Shown: positions 1 to 10,313 of the stretch, piece after piece
Layout: each line of letters opens with the position of its first letter
Position numbering within the stretch: the first letter of the stretch is position 1
Assembly (NCBI GenBank): GCA_001606155.1
Contig: LODT01000039.1
Location: forward strand, 372,001 to 436,000
DNA from: Tieghemostelium lacteum
Taxonomy: Eukaryota; Evosea; Eumycetozoa; Dictyosteliales; Raperosteliaceae
Direction of reading: 5' to 3'
DNA: 64,000 nucleotides
Position numbers and translations under genes: made by a program
The notes under the pieces: model-generated
What the model was told of the DNA's origin: nothing
Seen by the model: only the letters and a program-made list of their open reading frames with translations
The model's database searches: none

Positions 1-1582
1 CATCTACTATATGTTCAAACATTGTATATTGACATTGATATGATTTATATTGATTTTAAAAACTTTAGATACCAAAGATAAATTTTCAAAAGTTACATCA
101 GAATATATATATGGCCTCTCTAAAGGTGACTCATTACCAAAGGATCCAATTAATATAATCACATTGACCTATACGAAAATCAATGAGAGATATGAAGCAA
201 TTAAGGTGTTGGGTGATGACTATTTCAATGTTAAATTACCTATACAATCTCATCTTTTTAAGAAGAGAGAACTTAAAACACCTTTACCAATTTCTGTAAA
301 TCCCGTTCCTTATATATCATCAAAACCTATGGCACCAGTAACTACAGCGCCTACTACTACTACACCTGCCAAACCAAAAGCTACTACATCAGCGGCACCA
401 ATGAACTTTTTCAAAGTTCAGGATACAGACGCTAAACCAATCAATCTATTTGATAAATATAAAGATGAGGAAAAGAAGAATCCTAGGACAAAATCTACTG
501 TAACATCTGTTCCTGCTTCCTCAAAGAAGAAATCTGCTGCCACACCCAAAAAGACAGCTACCTCCACTTCTACAAAGGAAACTATTAAATCCAAAACAAA
601 ATCAAAATCCAAAGATTCTGATGACGATGATCCATTCGCAAGTGACAAAAGTGATGAAGATGTTCAATTACCAAAATTCAAGAGAACTAATAAAAGAATT
701 GATATTGATGACATGGATGATGTTGAAATGAAATCTAGTGAGCCTGAACCTCAACCAGTCAAGGATGTAATTATGAGTGATAAAGTTGTTGAAGACACAA
801 AAACACCTGCCAAAAAGAGAAACTTTGAGGAAATTCAAGAAGATGAGAAATCCACAACATCTACTACTGATAAAAAGAAAGAAAATACTCCAGAGAAAGC
901 AATTAAGAAGCATAAACTTGATAAAGAGGCTAAAGAAAAGCAAGATCAAGAGAAACTAAAAGAGGAGAACGAAAAGAAAGAAAAAGAGTTGAAGGAAAAG
1001 AAACTAAAAGAGGAAAAGCTTTTGAAAGAAAAAGAACAGGAGAAAGAAAGAAAATTAAAGGAGAAAGAAGAAAAACTTGCAAAAGAAAAGAAAGTTAAAG
1101 AGGAATTGGAAAAGAAGGAGAAGGAACAAAAGAAAACTAAGTCTCCTAAAAAACCCAAAAAAGCTGTAATTGAAGAAGAGGAAGATGAACAAAGATCACC
1201 TTTAAAACAAAAAGAAGACCAACTTGAAGAACTAAACCAACAACTTAAAGAAACTGAAGATAAGTTAAGTAAAAAGAAAGAAACACCAACTAAAGAAAAA
1301 CCAAAAGAGAGTAAGAAGGAAAAAGAAAGTGAGAATGTAAAGGATAAAAATGAAGAAGAGGAAGAGGAAGAACAGGGTTCTAAAAAGAAAAAGAAATCAA
1401 CTAAATCTAAAGATACTGATGATAAAGATGATGAAACTAAATCTAAAAAGACTAAGAAAGAGTCTACAAAGACTGCTAAAGCAGATAAACCACCTGGTAA
1501 ATCATCAAAGAAAGCTCCACCAAAAGTTGATGAAAAGCAAACTAAAATTGGTGCATTCTTTAGTGTTGTTGAAAAGAAATAA
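1..1582 (+). CDS. PIP-box protein, probable DNA polymerase delta subunit 3 (POLD3/Cdc27-like), 5' truncated by window
   Basis: The frame is open from the left part of the window to the stop at 1582, giving about 500 residues. The N-terminal part is folded-looking (EYIYGLSKGDS, comparable to the conserved HVYSIQ region of POLD3). It is followed by a very long Lys/Glu/Ser-rich disordered tail. The protein ends with QTKIGAFF, a good PCNA-interacting PIP box, as at the end of POLD3 (p66), the polymerase delta subunit that tethers the enzyme to PCNA. There is an in-frame stop at 41-43, and a short intron at about 24-68 (GTATAT...TTTAG) would join the frame to the first 23 bases, so the true start lies outside the window. 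Family assignment is an inference from layout and PIP box; another PCNA-binding nuclear protein is possible. Confidence 0.5.
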
Positions 1583-1667
1583 AAGAGAAATCTGATTTGG
1601 ATACTGTAACTTAAATATATGTATGGTCGACAAGAGATTAAAGAATTTTATTGTATTTGGTAAAATT

Positions 1668-2761
1668 TTAGTACACTTTACTATTACGTGATCTACTGGC
1701 ACTGTAGATGCTATTACTGAAAGTAGTGTTATTATTACTATTATTATTATTATTATCATTATTTGGGTTGGTATTTGTATTCGATACTACTGGAGGTAAT
1801 GTAGTAGGGTTGGATGATGTTGTTTGGGGAGGTGGATTTGGTACAGTCGAATTAATGTTATTGGTGTTGTTGATTGGAGGTATAAATGTAGAATATACAA
1901 ATGAATTATTTGTTGGAGATGGAGGACAACTCTTTTTCTGAATAAATACTCCGTTGAATTCAACTTTATCGTGATCTCGATATACGTGTAATTGTAGACT
2001 TTGTTTTGAAAAGTTACCCATTGAATCGGTTGCAGGGCTTTGGTTGTATTGAGAAAAAGTTGTAGTAGTGTTTTCGATACCTGAGGTAATTTGTAGAGGT
2101 TTAGATCGGTCTACAGGACATGATAGAGTATATACAAATGACCAACCACTATCACCTCCATTCAATGTGAATACCAAATTATTCTCCAAAAAGGAGTTAA
2201 AAGAGGCTGCAAACTTATTCTTGGTATACTCTACACAGATATCTTTTCCATTGTATGATATTTTGGTGGAATTTTGCACGTCAACATCACACCATTTCTC
2301 ACTCCACAAACCAATAAAAGGGGAGAGTCGGTTAATAAAATCGCTTTCTTGGATAAAGAATCTCTTGGCTGTTCCATGAGTGCATTTGAAATTGGAGATC
2401 TTATATTCTAATTCATAGAGATTAGATAGCTGTAATTTATCGATGTAATTTTGTCTGAGCTCTCCAAAAAATGGTCTCCAAAGCCAATCGGTTTCCGATA
2501 GAATCTTGGTTTCTTTTGATACCAAGGCAAGGTTAGCTAGCTCTCTTGGTGTCAAATATGAAAATACACATAATAATGTATCATAGGTCAATAAGTCCAG
2601 AACTGTTATAGAGTTCTTTCTTTTTCCTGTTTTTTCGTGAAAATTTAATATAAATAGATTAAAAACATTTTGTGTTAATAAAAAATTTGGTGTATTATTT
2701 TAGATAATTATTAGATCCATGGATAATATTTACTTCTTGGGCTTTCTAGTTTATCATTCAT
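1668..2761 (-). CDS. F-box protein
   Basis: Two exons on the minus strand: 2761-2734 and 2626-1668, with intron 2733-2627 (GTAAAT...ACAG). Phases match exactly and give 328 residues starting MNDKLESPR. Residues about 15-60 form an F-box (ITVLDLLTYDTLLCVFSYLTP, then ELANLALVSK and WLWRPFF), the motif that binds Skp1 in SCF ubiquitin ligases. The middle part looks like a globular substrate-facing domain with many Trp and Tyr. The last 80 residues are Asn/Pro/Thr-rich and disordered. No WD40 or LRR repeats are visible, so the substrate class is unknown. It converges with the PIP-box gene upstream, whose stop lies 86 bases away. Confidence 0.75.
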
Positions 2762-3316
2762 GGTTAATAATTGAGTTTTATATAATTATATATATTATAT
2801 GTGGAGGGTGAGGTTCTGTTTAAATGCAAATTTGCTTTGAGATATATATTTATATATTATTTAAATAATTTTTTTTTAAATTTGGAAAAAAATTAAACTT
2901 GGAAGATAACCAAAATGAATATGATATTATTGTAATACTACAAACTGCCTCTGTGTTTCCCTTGTGCTAACACCAAAATCAATACCTTTTCTTTATCTTC
3001 TTTTTTTTTTTTTTTTTTTAAATAATTATGTTGGTTTTTTTTTTTTATACACCACAATTGTTTTTACCAACTGCCACCCGAAGTAGTTGTTTGAATATCC
3101 TGTTAAAACTAATTGGATTTATAAAATTTTATTTCTTTGAAAAATACTTTAAGATTATTACCTATGTCAATAGTTATATTATTTATACATAGTCAATTGA
3201 CTATGTCTATTGTAGTGGGTATTATAATTATTCTAGTTATATAGGTTATTTTTATAACTACCAACAAACAATTAATAGTTAACCATCAGGAGAGAATAAC
3301 ATATTTATAAATGTTT
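2762..3316. other. gene-free stretch
   Basis: AT-rich sequence between the F-box gene start and the end of the small coiled-coil gene. It holds T-runs near 3000-3050 and a perfect 20-bp palindrome at 3187-3206. No ORF or RNA gene is apparent. Confidence 0.6.
3187..3206. repeat. perfect 20-bp palindrome
   Basis: ACATAGTCAATTGACTATGT reads the same on both strands. It is flanked by related CTATGTCAATAG-like sequence at about 3160-3175. It could be a dimeric transcription-factor site or simply chance in AT-rich DNA. Confidence 0.7.
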
Positions 3317-3714
3317 TTATTTATCAAACCCTGAGTCAATTGATAATTGATTTGAAATATGAAGTTGGTGCAATATATTTTTAAACTTTTTAATTTCTAA
3401 ATCCTTTTTAATAATCTCTTTTTCATAATTATCTTTCATATTATATAGAGAAATCTCTAGTATACCAATTTTATCATTAAGTGATCTTAGTTTTTCAAAA
3501 AAATCCTTATCCTTCTCTATTAACTCATTTTCTATTTTCATTTTTTCTTCCCTTATATTTTTAAAATGATCACATAACTTGTTTGATTTATTTTTTAGAT
3601 TTAGATATTTTACCTTTAATTTATTATACTCATCCTAGATAGAACAAGGTTAATACAATTCTATTTAATAAATTTGTTTCAAGTCTTATATACCTCTGTA
3701 TCATTGTCACCCAT
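3317..3714 (-). CDS. small coiled-coil protein, unknown
   Basis: Two exons: 3714-3694 and 3634-3317, with a 59-nt intron (GTATAT...CTAG) in phase 0. The product is 112 residues (MGDNDTEDEYNKLK...). Nearly the whole chain is a Lys/Glu/Leu/Ile-rich heptad pattern, so a continuous coiled coil is expected. There is no signal peptide, membrane segment or recognisable domain. It is divergent from the gene at 3878, with about 160 bases between starts. Function is unknown; a small adaptor or structural coiled coil is the most that can be said. Confidence 0.65.
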
Positions 3715-3877
3715 GATTATTAATGAAAATTTTAAAAATATCTAATTGAATTTTATAAAGAGCATCAATATCTCAAGATTGAAAATCAAATTGATTAAAA
3801 AGTTAAAAATCTAATTAGGAGTTTACATCAGTATGAGTAAAAATTTTTTTTTTTTTTATTTTCAATTTATTTGCAGA

Positions 3878-5023
3878 ATGAACAGAGTATTACAATGGTT
3901 AATGTCATGGATTATTTGGATTGTAACATTTGGTAGATTAATTCAGAATCAAAATCAAAACCCTCAAATATTACCACAACAAATACCTGTACAACAACAA
4001 CAACAGCAAAATCCAAGTTCCCCTACAACCCAACAAAATAACAATAACAACCACTTAGTCATAAACACAAATACCAATAATTCTAATAATAATATTCAAA
4101 AACATAGTTCTATAACAATTAATGATCAAAATCAAAAGAATGTATTTAAAAATATTGATCAAAAACCAGTTGTTAGTTTAAATACCTATAGAAATAATAT
4201 AAAAGAGTATCTAAATGATACCTATGAATTGGATGAGGACAGTATATATAGTTTTATAATTCAAAATCTTACAACGACCGAGGACAGTAACAGTAGTAAC
4301 ATCGATAGACTACTAGTGACTCAATTCACATCTATGTCATCTATACTACAACTGATAAAGAATGAAAAAATTAGATTTTCAATCATCAATACCATTATTG
4401 AACATTTTAAAAATCAATATGCAATCAAATCTAAACAGGCATTAATGGGATTCTATGCTGTTTTAGTTGGATGTTCAATCGGTCAGGAAAAAGAGTGTAA
4501 TGAAATCAAAGATGTTATACTACATTTACCACCATCGGTATTAGGTGACATCTCCAATAGAAACACTTCTAGAGTACTAGTTGATTTAAATGTGGATGTA
4601 AACGATTCCATTCACAGTGACAGAGTTAAAATCGAACCTTATAAATCATTTATCAATGATATTTCAAGTGTATTGTTTGACTATATCAGTAACCATAAAC
4701 TCATTACTCAATACACTAATATACACCAACAACCACAACAACAACCTAACGCAACACCAGATAATAACCCAATACTATTAAAAAGTGAATTAATTGGAAA
4801 TCTTTTACTAAACCTCTCAAGTAATTTTAAATCAAAGTTACTATTTCAACATTTAGTTCATAATCGTCTGTTACAATCATCAAATGAATCTAGACAGACA
4901 ATTATTGATTTTCTATTTAGTTATAATCCAAAATTTTCGATTTCTAATAATACACAAACCACTACAACTACAACTACAACAACATCAACCACAACCACAA
5001 CATCAACATCAACATCAAATTAA
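3878..5023 (+). CDS. unknown protein with N-terminal hydrophobic segment
   Basis: The start is placed at 3878 (MNRVLQWLMSWIIWIVTFG), giving 381 residues. An upstream in-frame ATG at 3833 would add a Phe-rich leader, but 3831-3876 looks like a 5'-UTR intron (GTATGA...TTTGCAG). The first 20 residues form a hydrophobic, Trp-rich segment that could be a membrane anchor. Gln/Asn-rich linkers follow, then a helical globular region from about residue 90 (TYRNNIKEYLNDTYELDED through FSYNPKF). The C-terminus is Thr-rich. I recognise no family. Confidence 0.7.
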   Translation: MNRVLQWLMSWIIWIVTFGRLIQNQNQNPQILPQQIPVQQQQQQNPSSPTTQQNNNNNHLVINTNTNNSNNNIQKHSSITINDQNQKNVFKNIDQKPVVSLNTYRNNIKEYLNDTYELDEDSIYSFIIQNLTTTEDSNSSNIDRLLVTQFTSMSSILQLIKNEKIRFSIINTIIEHFKNQYAIKSKQALMGFYAVLVGCSIGQEKECNEIKDVILHLPPSVLGDISNRNTSRVLVDLNVDVNDSIHSDRVKIEPYKSFINDISSVLFDYISNHKLITQYTNIHQQPQQQPNATPDNNPILLKSELIGNLLLNLSSNFKSKLLFQHLVHNRLLQSSNESRQTIIDFLFSYNPKFSISNNTQTTTTTTTTTSTTTTTSTSTSN

Positions 5024-5073
5024 TTTAATTTATTATTAATAAAAATATAAAAGATTTTAATTAATGATTTATT

Positions 5074-7071
5074 TTAATCATCAATACCTTCATTTTTCAT
5101 TAATTTTAGGAAACCTTCTTGAGATAATTCTACACAACCCATCTTTTTCATTCTCTTTTTACCTTCTTTTTGTTTATCCAGTAGCTTTCTACGTCTGGTA
5201 ATATCACCACCATAGCATTTAGCTGTTACATCTTTTCTCATGGCAGAGATTGTTTCTCTTGCCATGATATCGTTACCTACAGCAGCTTGAATTGCCACTA
5301 CAAACATTTGTCTCTCAATGACACCTTTTAGTCTTTTTACAAGTTTTCTCGAGTGTGTAGTTGCACGACTTCTATGAACTATACTAGAGAGTGAATCAAC
5401 TTCCTCACCATTCAACATTACCTTAACTTTAACTACATCTGATTCCTGGTATCCTGCATCTTCATAATCCAAATTAGCATAACCCGATGATATTCTTTTG
5501 AGATTATCATAGAAATCCGTTATAATCTCTGACAATGGGAATTGGTAGGTCAATCTAGATCTTCCATTTTCCAACGACTCATGATCCAGTTGAATACCTC
5601 TGCTATCAATAGCTAATTTACTTATACCTCCAAAATAGTCATTTGGAGTTACAATCTGTGCTGTAATCATTGGTTCAAGTGTCTTTTCGACATACTCTGA
5701 TGCAGGATATTCAGCAGGATTAGATATTGTCTCTTCTGTGCCATCAGTTCTAATGACTTTATAAGGAACAGTTGGAGGAGTTGCTATAACAACTTGACCA
5801 TATTCCTGTTCAAGACGTTGTAATACAACGTCCATATGTAAAAGTCCCAAGAAACCACAACGAAAACCCATTCCCAATGCAACGGATCTCTCATTACTAG
5901 TGGATATGGATGAATCGGTAAGTTGTAGTTTCTCAAATGACTCTTTCAAATCTGCATAATCTTCTGAATCCACTGGATAAACACCAGCAAATACCATTTG
6001 TCTAGCAGGTTTAAAACCAGGTAATGCCTCAACGGGGTGATCTTTTTTGAAAAATGTGTCACCCACACGTGCTTCCTTACTGGTTTTCATACCTGGTGTC
6101 ACATATCCTACTTGTCCTGGATAGAGTGCACCTGTTGACTTTTGTTCAGGATGCATAATACCAATATCAAATACTTCATAAGTCTGTTGAGATCCTGCTG
6201 AAACTATCATATCACCTTTTTTAACAACACCATCTCTGACATTAACCAAACATATGACACCTCGGAATCTGTCAAACCAAGAATCGAATAACAAACCTTT
6301 AAATGGTTTATTAAGACTTGCAGTTGGTGGGGGTATTCTATCTATAACAGCTGGTAGAATATCTTTTATACCAACACCTGTTTTTGCACTAACTAATATT
6401 GCATCATCAGGATGGAATCCAAAGACTGATCGTAGTTCTTCTTTGACTCTTTCGACATTGGCAGTTGGTAAATCAATTTTATTGATAACTGGTATGACCT
6501 CAAGTCCAGATTCCAACGCCAGATAGTAGTTTGCCATAGTTTGAGCTTGTACGCCTTGACATGCATCAATAACTAGTAAAGCACCTTGACATGCCATAAG
6601 TGATCTAGTAACCTCATAATTAAAATCCACATGACCGGGTGTATCAATAAGATTCAGTAGATATTGTTTTTGGTCTTTTGCATTCTTGTAAATCATTGAA
6701 CATGTCTGTGCCTTCACAGTTATACCTCTCTCTTTTTCAACCTGTAATTTATCTAAATACTGTTCTCTTCTATTTTCATTTTTCTCTCTTTGCTCAAGAG
6801 ACTCTTCTCCACTGCCATATATATTCTTTGGTAAAGTTCCAGTCAATGACAGTAACTTTGTGCTCAATGTTGTCTTTCCGTGATCAATATGTGCTATAAT
6901 ACTAAAATTTCTAATTCTCTCTGGTGGATATGATGATATATCTACTGGTACTGTCGAATTATTGTTACTACAATAATATCTATTTAAATTAAAGCATTTA
7001 AAATTTTCATTCCTCTGAAATATAATCCTATTGAATTTAAGTAAATTTGATGGTTTTACTAAACCAAACAT
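5074..7071 (-). CDS. guf1: mitochondrial translation factor GUF1 (LepA/EF4)
   Basis: Single-exon gene of 665 residues, the usual length for the family. The N-terminus (about 45 residues, Asn/Arg/Phe-rich) looks like a mitochondrial presequence. The GTPase domain carries the P-loop AHIDHGKTT, then DTPGHVDF and NKIDLP. The LepA-specific C-terminal domain ends with the Lys-rich KQKEGKKRMKKMG stretch that is conserved in LepA. EF4/GUF1 is a ribosome-bound GTPase that back-translocates or remodels stalled ribosomes; GUF1 acts in mitochondria. Its start lies 3' of nothing on the same strand; the kinase gene follows 77 bases downstream on the same strand. Confidence 0.95.
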   Translation of the reverse strand: MFGLVKPSNLLKFNRIIFQRNENFKCFNLNRYYCSNNNSTVPVDISSYPPERIRNFSIIAHIDHGKTTLSTKLLSLTGTLPKNIYGSGEESLEQREKNENRREQYLDKLQVEKERGITVKAQTCSMIYKNAKDQKQYLLNLIDTPGHVDFNYEVTRSLMACQGALLVIDACQGVQAQTMANYYLALESGLEVIPVINKIDLPTANVERVKEELRSVFGFHPDDAILVSAKTGVGIKDILPAVIDRIPPPTASLNKPFKGLLFDSWFDRFRGVICLVNVRDGVVKKGDMIVSAGSQQTYEVFDIGIMHPEQKSTGALYPGQVGYVTPGMKTSKEARVGDTFFKKDHPVEALPGFKPARQMVFAGVYPVDSEDYADLKESFEKLQLTDSSISTSNERSVALGMGFRCGFLGLLHMDVVLQRLEQEYGQVVIATPPTVPYKVIRTDGTEETISNPAEYPASEYVEKTLEPMITAQIVTPNDYFGGISKLAIDSRGIQLDHESLENGRSRLTYQFPLSEIITDFYDNLKRISSGYANLDYEDAGYQESDVVKVKVMLNGEEVDSLSSIVHRSRATTHSRKLVKRLKGVIERQMFVVAIQAAVGNDIMARETISAMRKDVTAKCYGGDITRRRKLLDKQKEGKKRMKKMGCVELSQEGFLKLMKNEGIDD

Positions 7072-7148
7072 CTGATCTGTAAAATGAAAAAAATAAAAAA
7101 AAACTAATCGAATTTAATTATTATTAAAGTTGAATCACATAATTTAAT

Positions 7149-9138
7149 TTATTTATGTGATTGTTTCTTCAATTGAGACTTTAGCTTTTTATATTTTTCT
7201 TTTTGTTTTTCATATTGGTGTTTTAAGGATTTTTCTTGGTTTTTTGATTTATAGTTATTGAAGGTGTTAGTGAGTTTTTCCATTGTCTCTTTGGATAGGT
7301 AAAGTTTATCAATATCTGATAAGAGATCAGATACAATTCTTTCGACACCGTATTTTGATTTATCTTTTTTTCCAAGAGGAGTAGATTCAGAATCTGAAGA
7401 ATAAGCACTACCACTACTGTCAGTTCTTATATGCAATATTAATTTGGATTTGGATTCATAGGAAGATGAGAGGAAAGGACTGTGGCCATTAGGTGTAGAT
7501 GATAATGAAGAACCTGAAGAACTACCACGTAGAGTTTGATTCTCTTTTCTCAACTCATCCAACTCTTTTTGTAGCTGAAGTTTCTCCATCACCAATGCAC
7601 CAATCTTCTGTTGGTAGTATCCATCTGATGAAGCACCACCCAAATCTAATGCCAATTCCGGTGAAGAATTCAATTTATCAACATTTATCATTAAAGTATT
7701 ATTAGGAGATGACGTAGAAGAAGTCTCTGAAGAACTGTCATGTGCATCCAATGAATTTATCAATTGTTTCTTTAGTGATGATTCCTCTGAAATTGAATTC
7801 AATCTTGATCTATTTGCTCCACCATTACTGTTTATACTACTACTTCCATTATTATTACCATTATTAATGCTATTACTATTGTTGTTTGAGACTATATTAC
7901 AAATTGTACTATTACTATTTTCCGAAGTATTGCTACTATTATTACTATTACCATTAGTGTTGCTGTTATTAGCATTTACCAAAATATTGGAAGATGATAA
8001 TTTTAATTCATTACTAATTTTTAAGATACTTGTGGGGTCAATTATTTTTGGAATTGAATCCATGGAGGGTGAGGGTTTAATTGGTATAGATGAACCAAAA
8101 CTAAATCTTGAGCCTGGTTGATTTGGTAATTGACCATTTGCTAGAGATGGAAAGAGTTCAAAGACAGTGCCTCTAGTTTGTTTCATTGGACCCATAGTAC
8201 CAGATCTTCTAAGTGTGTTAAACTCACGAAGAGTTTTGAGAGTACCAATAATGGATTGTTTACCAGTAGATTGGCCACATACCCATGGATGTCGTAGTGT
8301 CTGTTCTGCAGTAAGTCTCTTTAAAGGGTCAAGAGTTAACAAACTCTTTATAAGTCCTTTAGCAGAATCCGATATATTGTCCCACTCCGGTGATGGAAAT
8401 TCCAATACATAACCAGTACTCTCATCAAATGGTGGAAATCCACATAATAATATATAAATAATGACACCGAGAGACCACATATCAACAGGTTTACCATAAC
8501 CTGTACATGCGCTAATCTCAGGTGCCATATAACTAAGTGTACCAACTAAACTCTTTAGTTTAGTACCTGATGGACATCTTTGTGATAATCCAAAATCACA
8601 AAGTTTGATAACTGCGCTGTCACTCGAATCTGAATATAACAAATTCTCTGGTTTTAAATCACAATGTACAATATCTTTCGAGTGAAGGAATTGAATAACC
8701 TTAGTGAGAGTTAAAACCAATAAAGATGCATCCTCTTCGGTATATGAACTCTTTTCAACAATTTTATCAAATAATTCACCACCTGTTACCAATTCCAAAA
8801 CTAATAGAATTTCATATTCCGTTTCAAAAACTTCATGTAAAAATATTACATTTGCATGTTTGGCATCATTCATAATTTCGATTTCCTTTAGGATATTTTG
8901 TTCTTCGACAACTGACTTTTTCATGATTTTAATAGCCCATTGTTTATTTGTTGATTTCTCAACAGCACTCTTTACTACTGAGAATTTACCACTATTATAT
9001 AGATATATACATATTAAAATCAATTTATAATATGATTTAGATTATATATACAAAAACTTACATTCCAATTTGGTTTTGTATATCATAGAATTTATGTATA
9101 CTTTCACTTTTACTATTCGATACTAAATTCTTTTTCAT
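7149..9138 (-). CDS. CAMK-group Ser/Thr protein kinase
   Basis: Two exons: 9138-9062 and 8991-7149, with a 70-nt intron (GTAAGT...ATAG). The product is 639 residues, and an in-frame stop lies just upstream of the ATG. The kinase domain covers about residues 20-263. It has glycine loop GIGKFSVV, catalytic Lys47 (AIK), HCDLKPEN with Asp137, DFG with Asp158, GTLSYMAPE and the CAMK-type DMWSLGVIIYILLCGFPPF. The usual HRD arginine is Cys, as in PKD-type kinases, and the segment after GFPPFDE is about ten residues shorter than in typical CAMKs. The C-terminal half is Asn/Ser-rich with short coiled coils at about 475-500 and at the very end. No EF hands, C1 or PH domain are seen, and no clear calmodulin site. 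Confidence 0.85.
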
Positions 9139-10313
9139 TTGATCTAGATATATTCCCTATTTCCAATGATATTCCTCTATTCTATTGAATACTAGTCTTT
9201 TACTAAAATAAATATTATATAAAAATTCTAAATGATTATTATAATATTTGATTATTATAATATACCAATTAAGCTATAAATTAAATAAATAAATAATTAA
9301 TATTTACAGATACAATTGAAGAAAATGTTTGATAATTTGTGTTTTTGGAATGGAATCAAAATCATAAGAAATGTTGGATTTGCTATTAATTGAATTATTA
9401 TAATAACTTGTGTTTTTTTTTTTTTTTTTTGTTTTGTTTCTTTTTGTTTAGAATCCACTCTATCACTATCTCTCTAATGTTTTACTTTGTACTGCCAATA
9501 CCAACACCTAAACACATATTAACCCAAAATAGCAATATCACTCTATCTTGATAAGTTTAGAAAAATAATTACTTTTTATCATAAAATGTTATACGTGTAC
9601 AGATAAATATATAGATGATATTGTGGTATCCAAGTGTTATTTATAGACACCCTAAACACTAAAACAAACACATACACACTAGTGTTTTAACACCCCTACT
9701 AAATTATTGTCGTGCAAAAAAAAATATGAAAAAAAATATCTCGACACCAATTTTCAATTTTATCTGAAAAAAAAAACTGATCAATAATAGTTTACAATTG
9801 AACTTTCAATTAATTTACTCCTTTTCTAACACCCACCTGTGTGTTTTTTAAATATTTCAGCCTCTAATTATTTTTATTATTTAAATTATTACAATAAAAA
9901 AAACAATTTCCAGATATATCTGATAATTTATTTTTTTTTAAGAGGGGTTATATTCTTAGAAGGTGATTAAGGGATAAGAAGTTGAGGAATTTGGAAACTT
10001 GGTATACTATTAACTTACAAACTTGGAATTTTACGTACTTAAATATAATATTAAAATATGTATGAACTTGAAGTTGGTGGGTGATGATTAAAAACTTTAA
10101 AATTTTCAAAGTTGATGCTATCTACATTTTTGTGATTTGAGAGTGGTGAGGATGAAGGTGATACTAAAGCACAAGGGGTGGTTTTATGTTGTTGAGGTTA
10201 TATATATTGTTATTGTTGTTGTTGTTGATTTGAAGTGTATAAGGTGATAATTGAATTATATAAATATAAATTTGAAATTTGTAAAATGTGTGGTAATGTG
10301 GTTAAAGATGAGT
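9139..10313. other. gene-free stretch between kinase and Myb genes
   Basis: About 1.2 kb of AT-rich sequence with oligo-T and oligo-A tracts, including a long T-run at 9413-9430. A slightly CA-rich patch at about 9640-9700 contains the palindrome ACACTAGTGT. It lies upstream of the kinase gene and downstream of the Myb gene. No convincing ORF or RNA gene is seen. Confidence 0.55.

Noticed and set aside
3833-3877. Upstream start with MSKNFFFFYF leader
   Set aside because: The stretch has intron ends (GTATGA...TTTGCAG) and a T-run; the start at 3878 is preferred.
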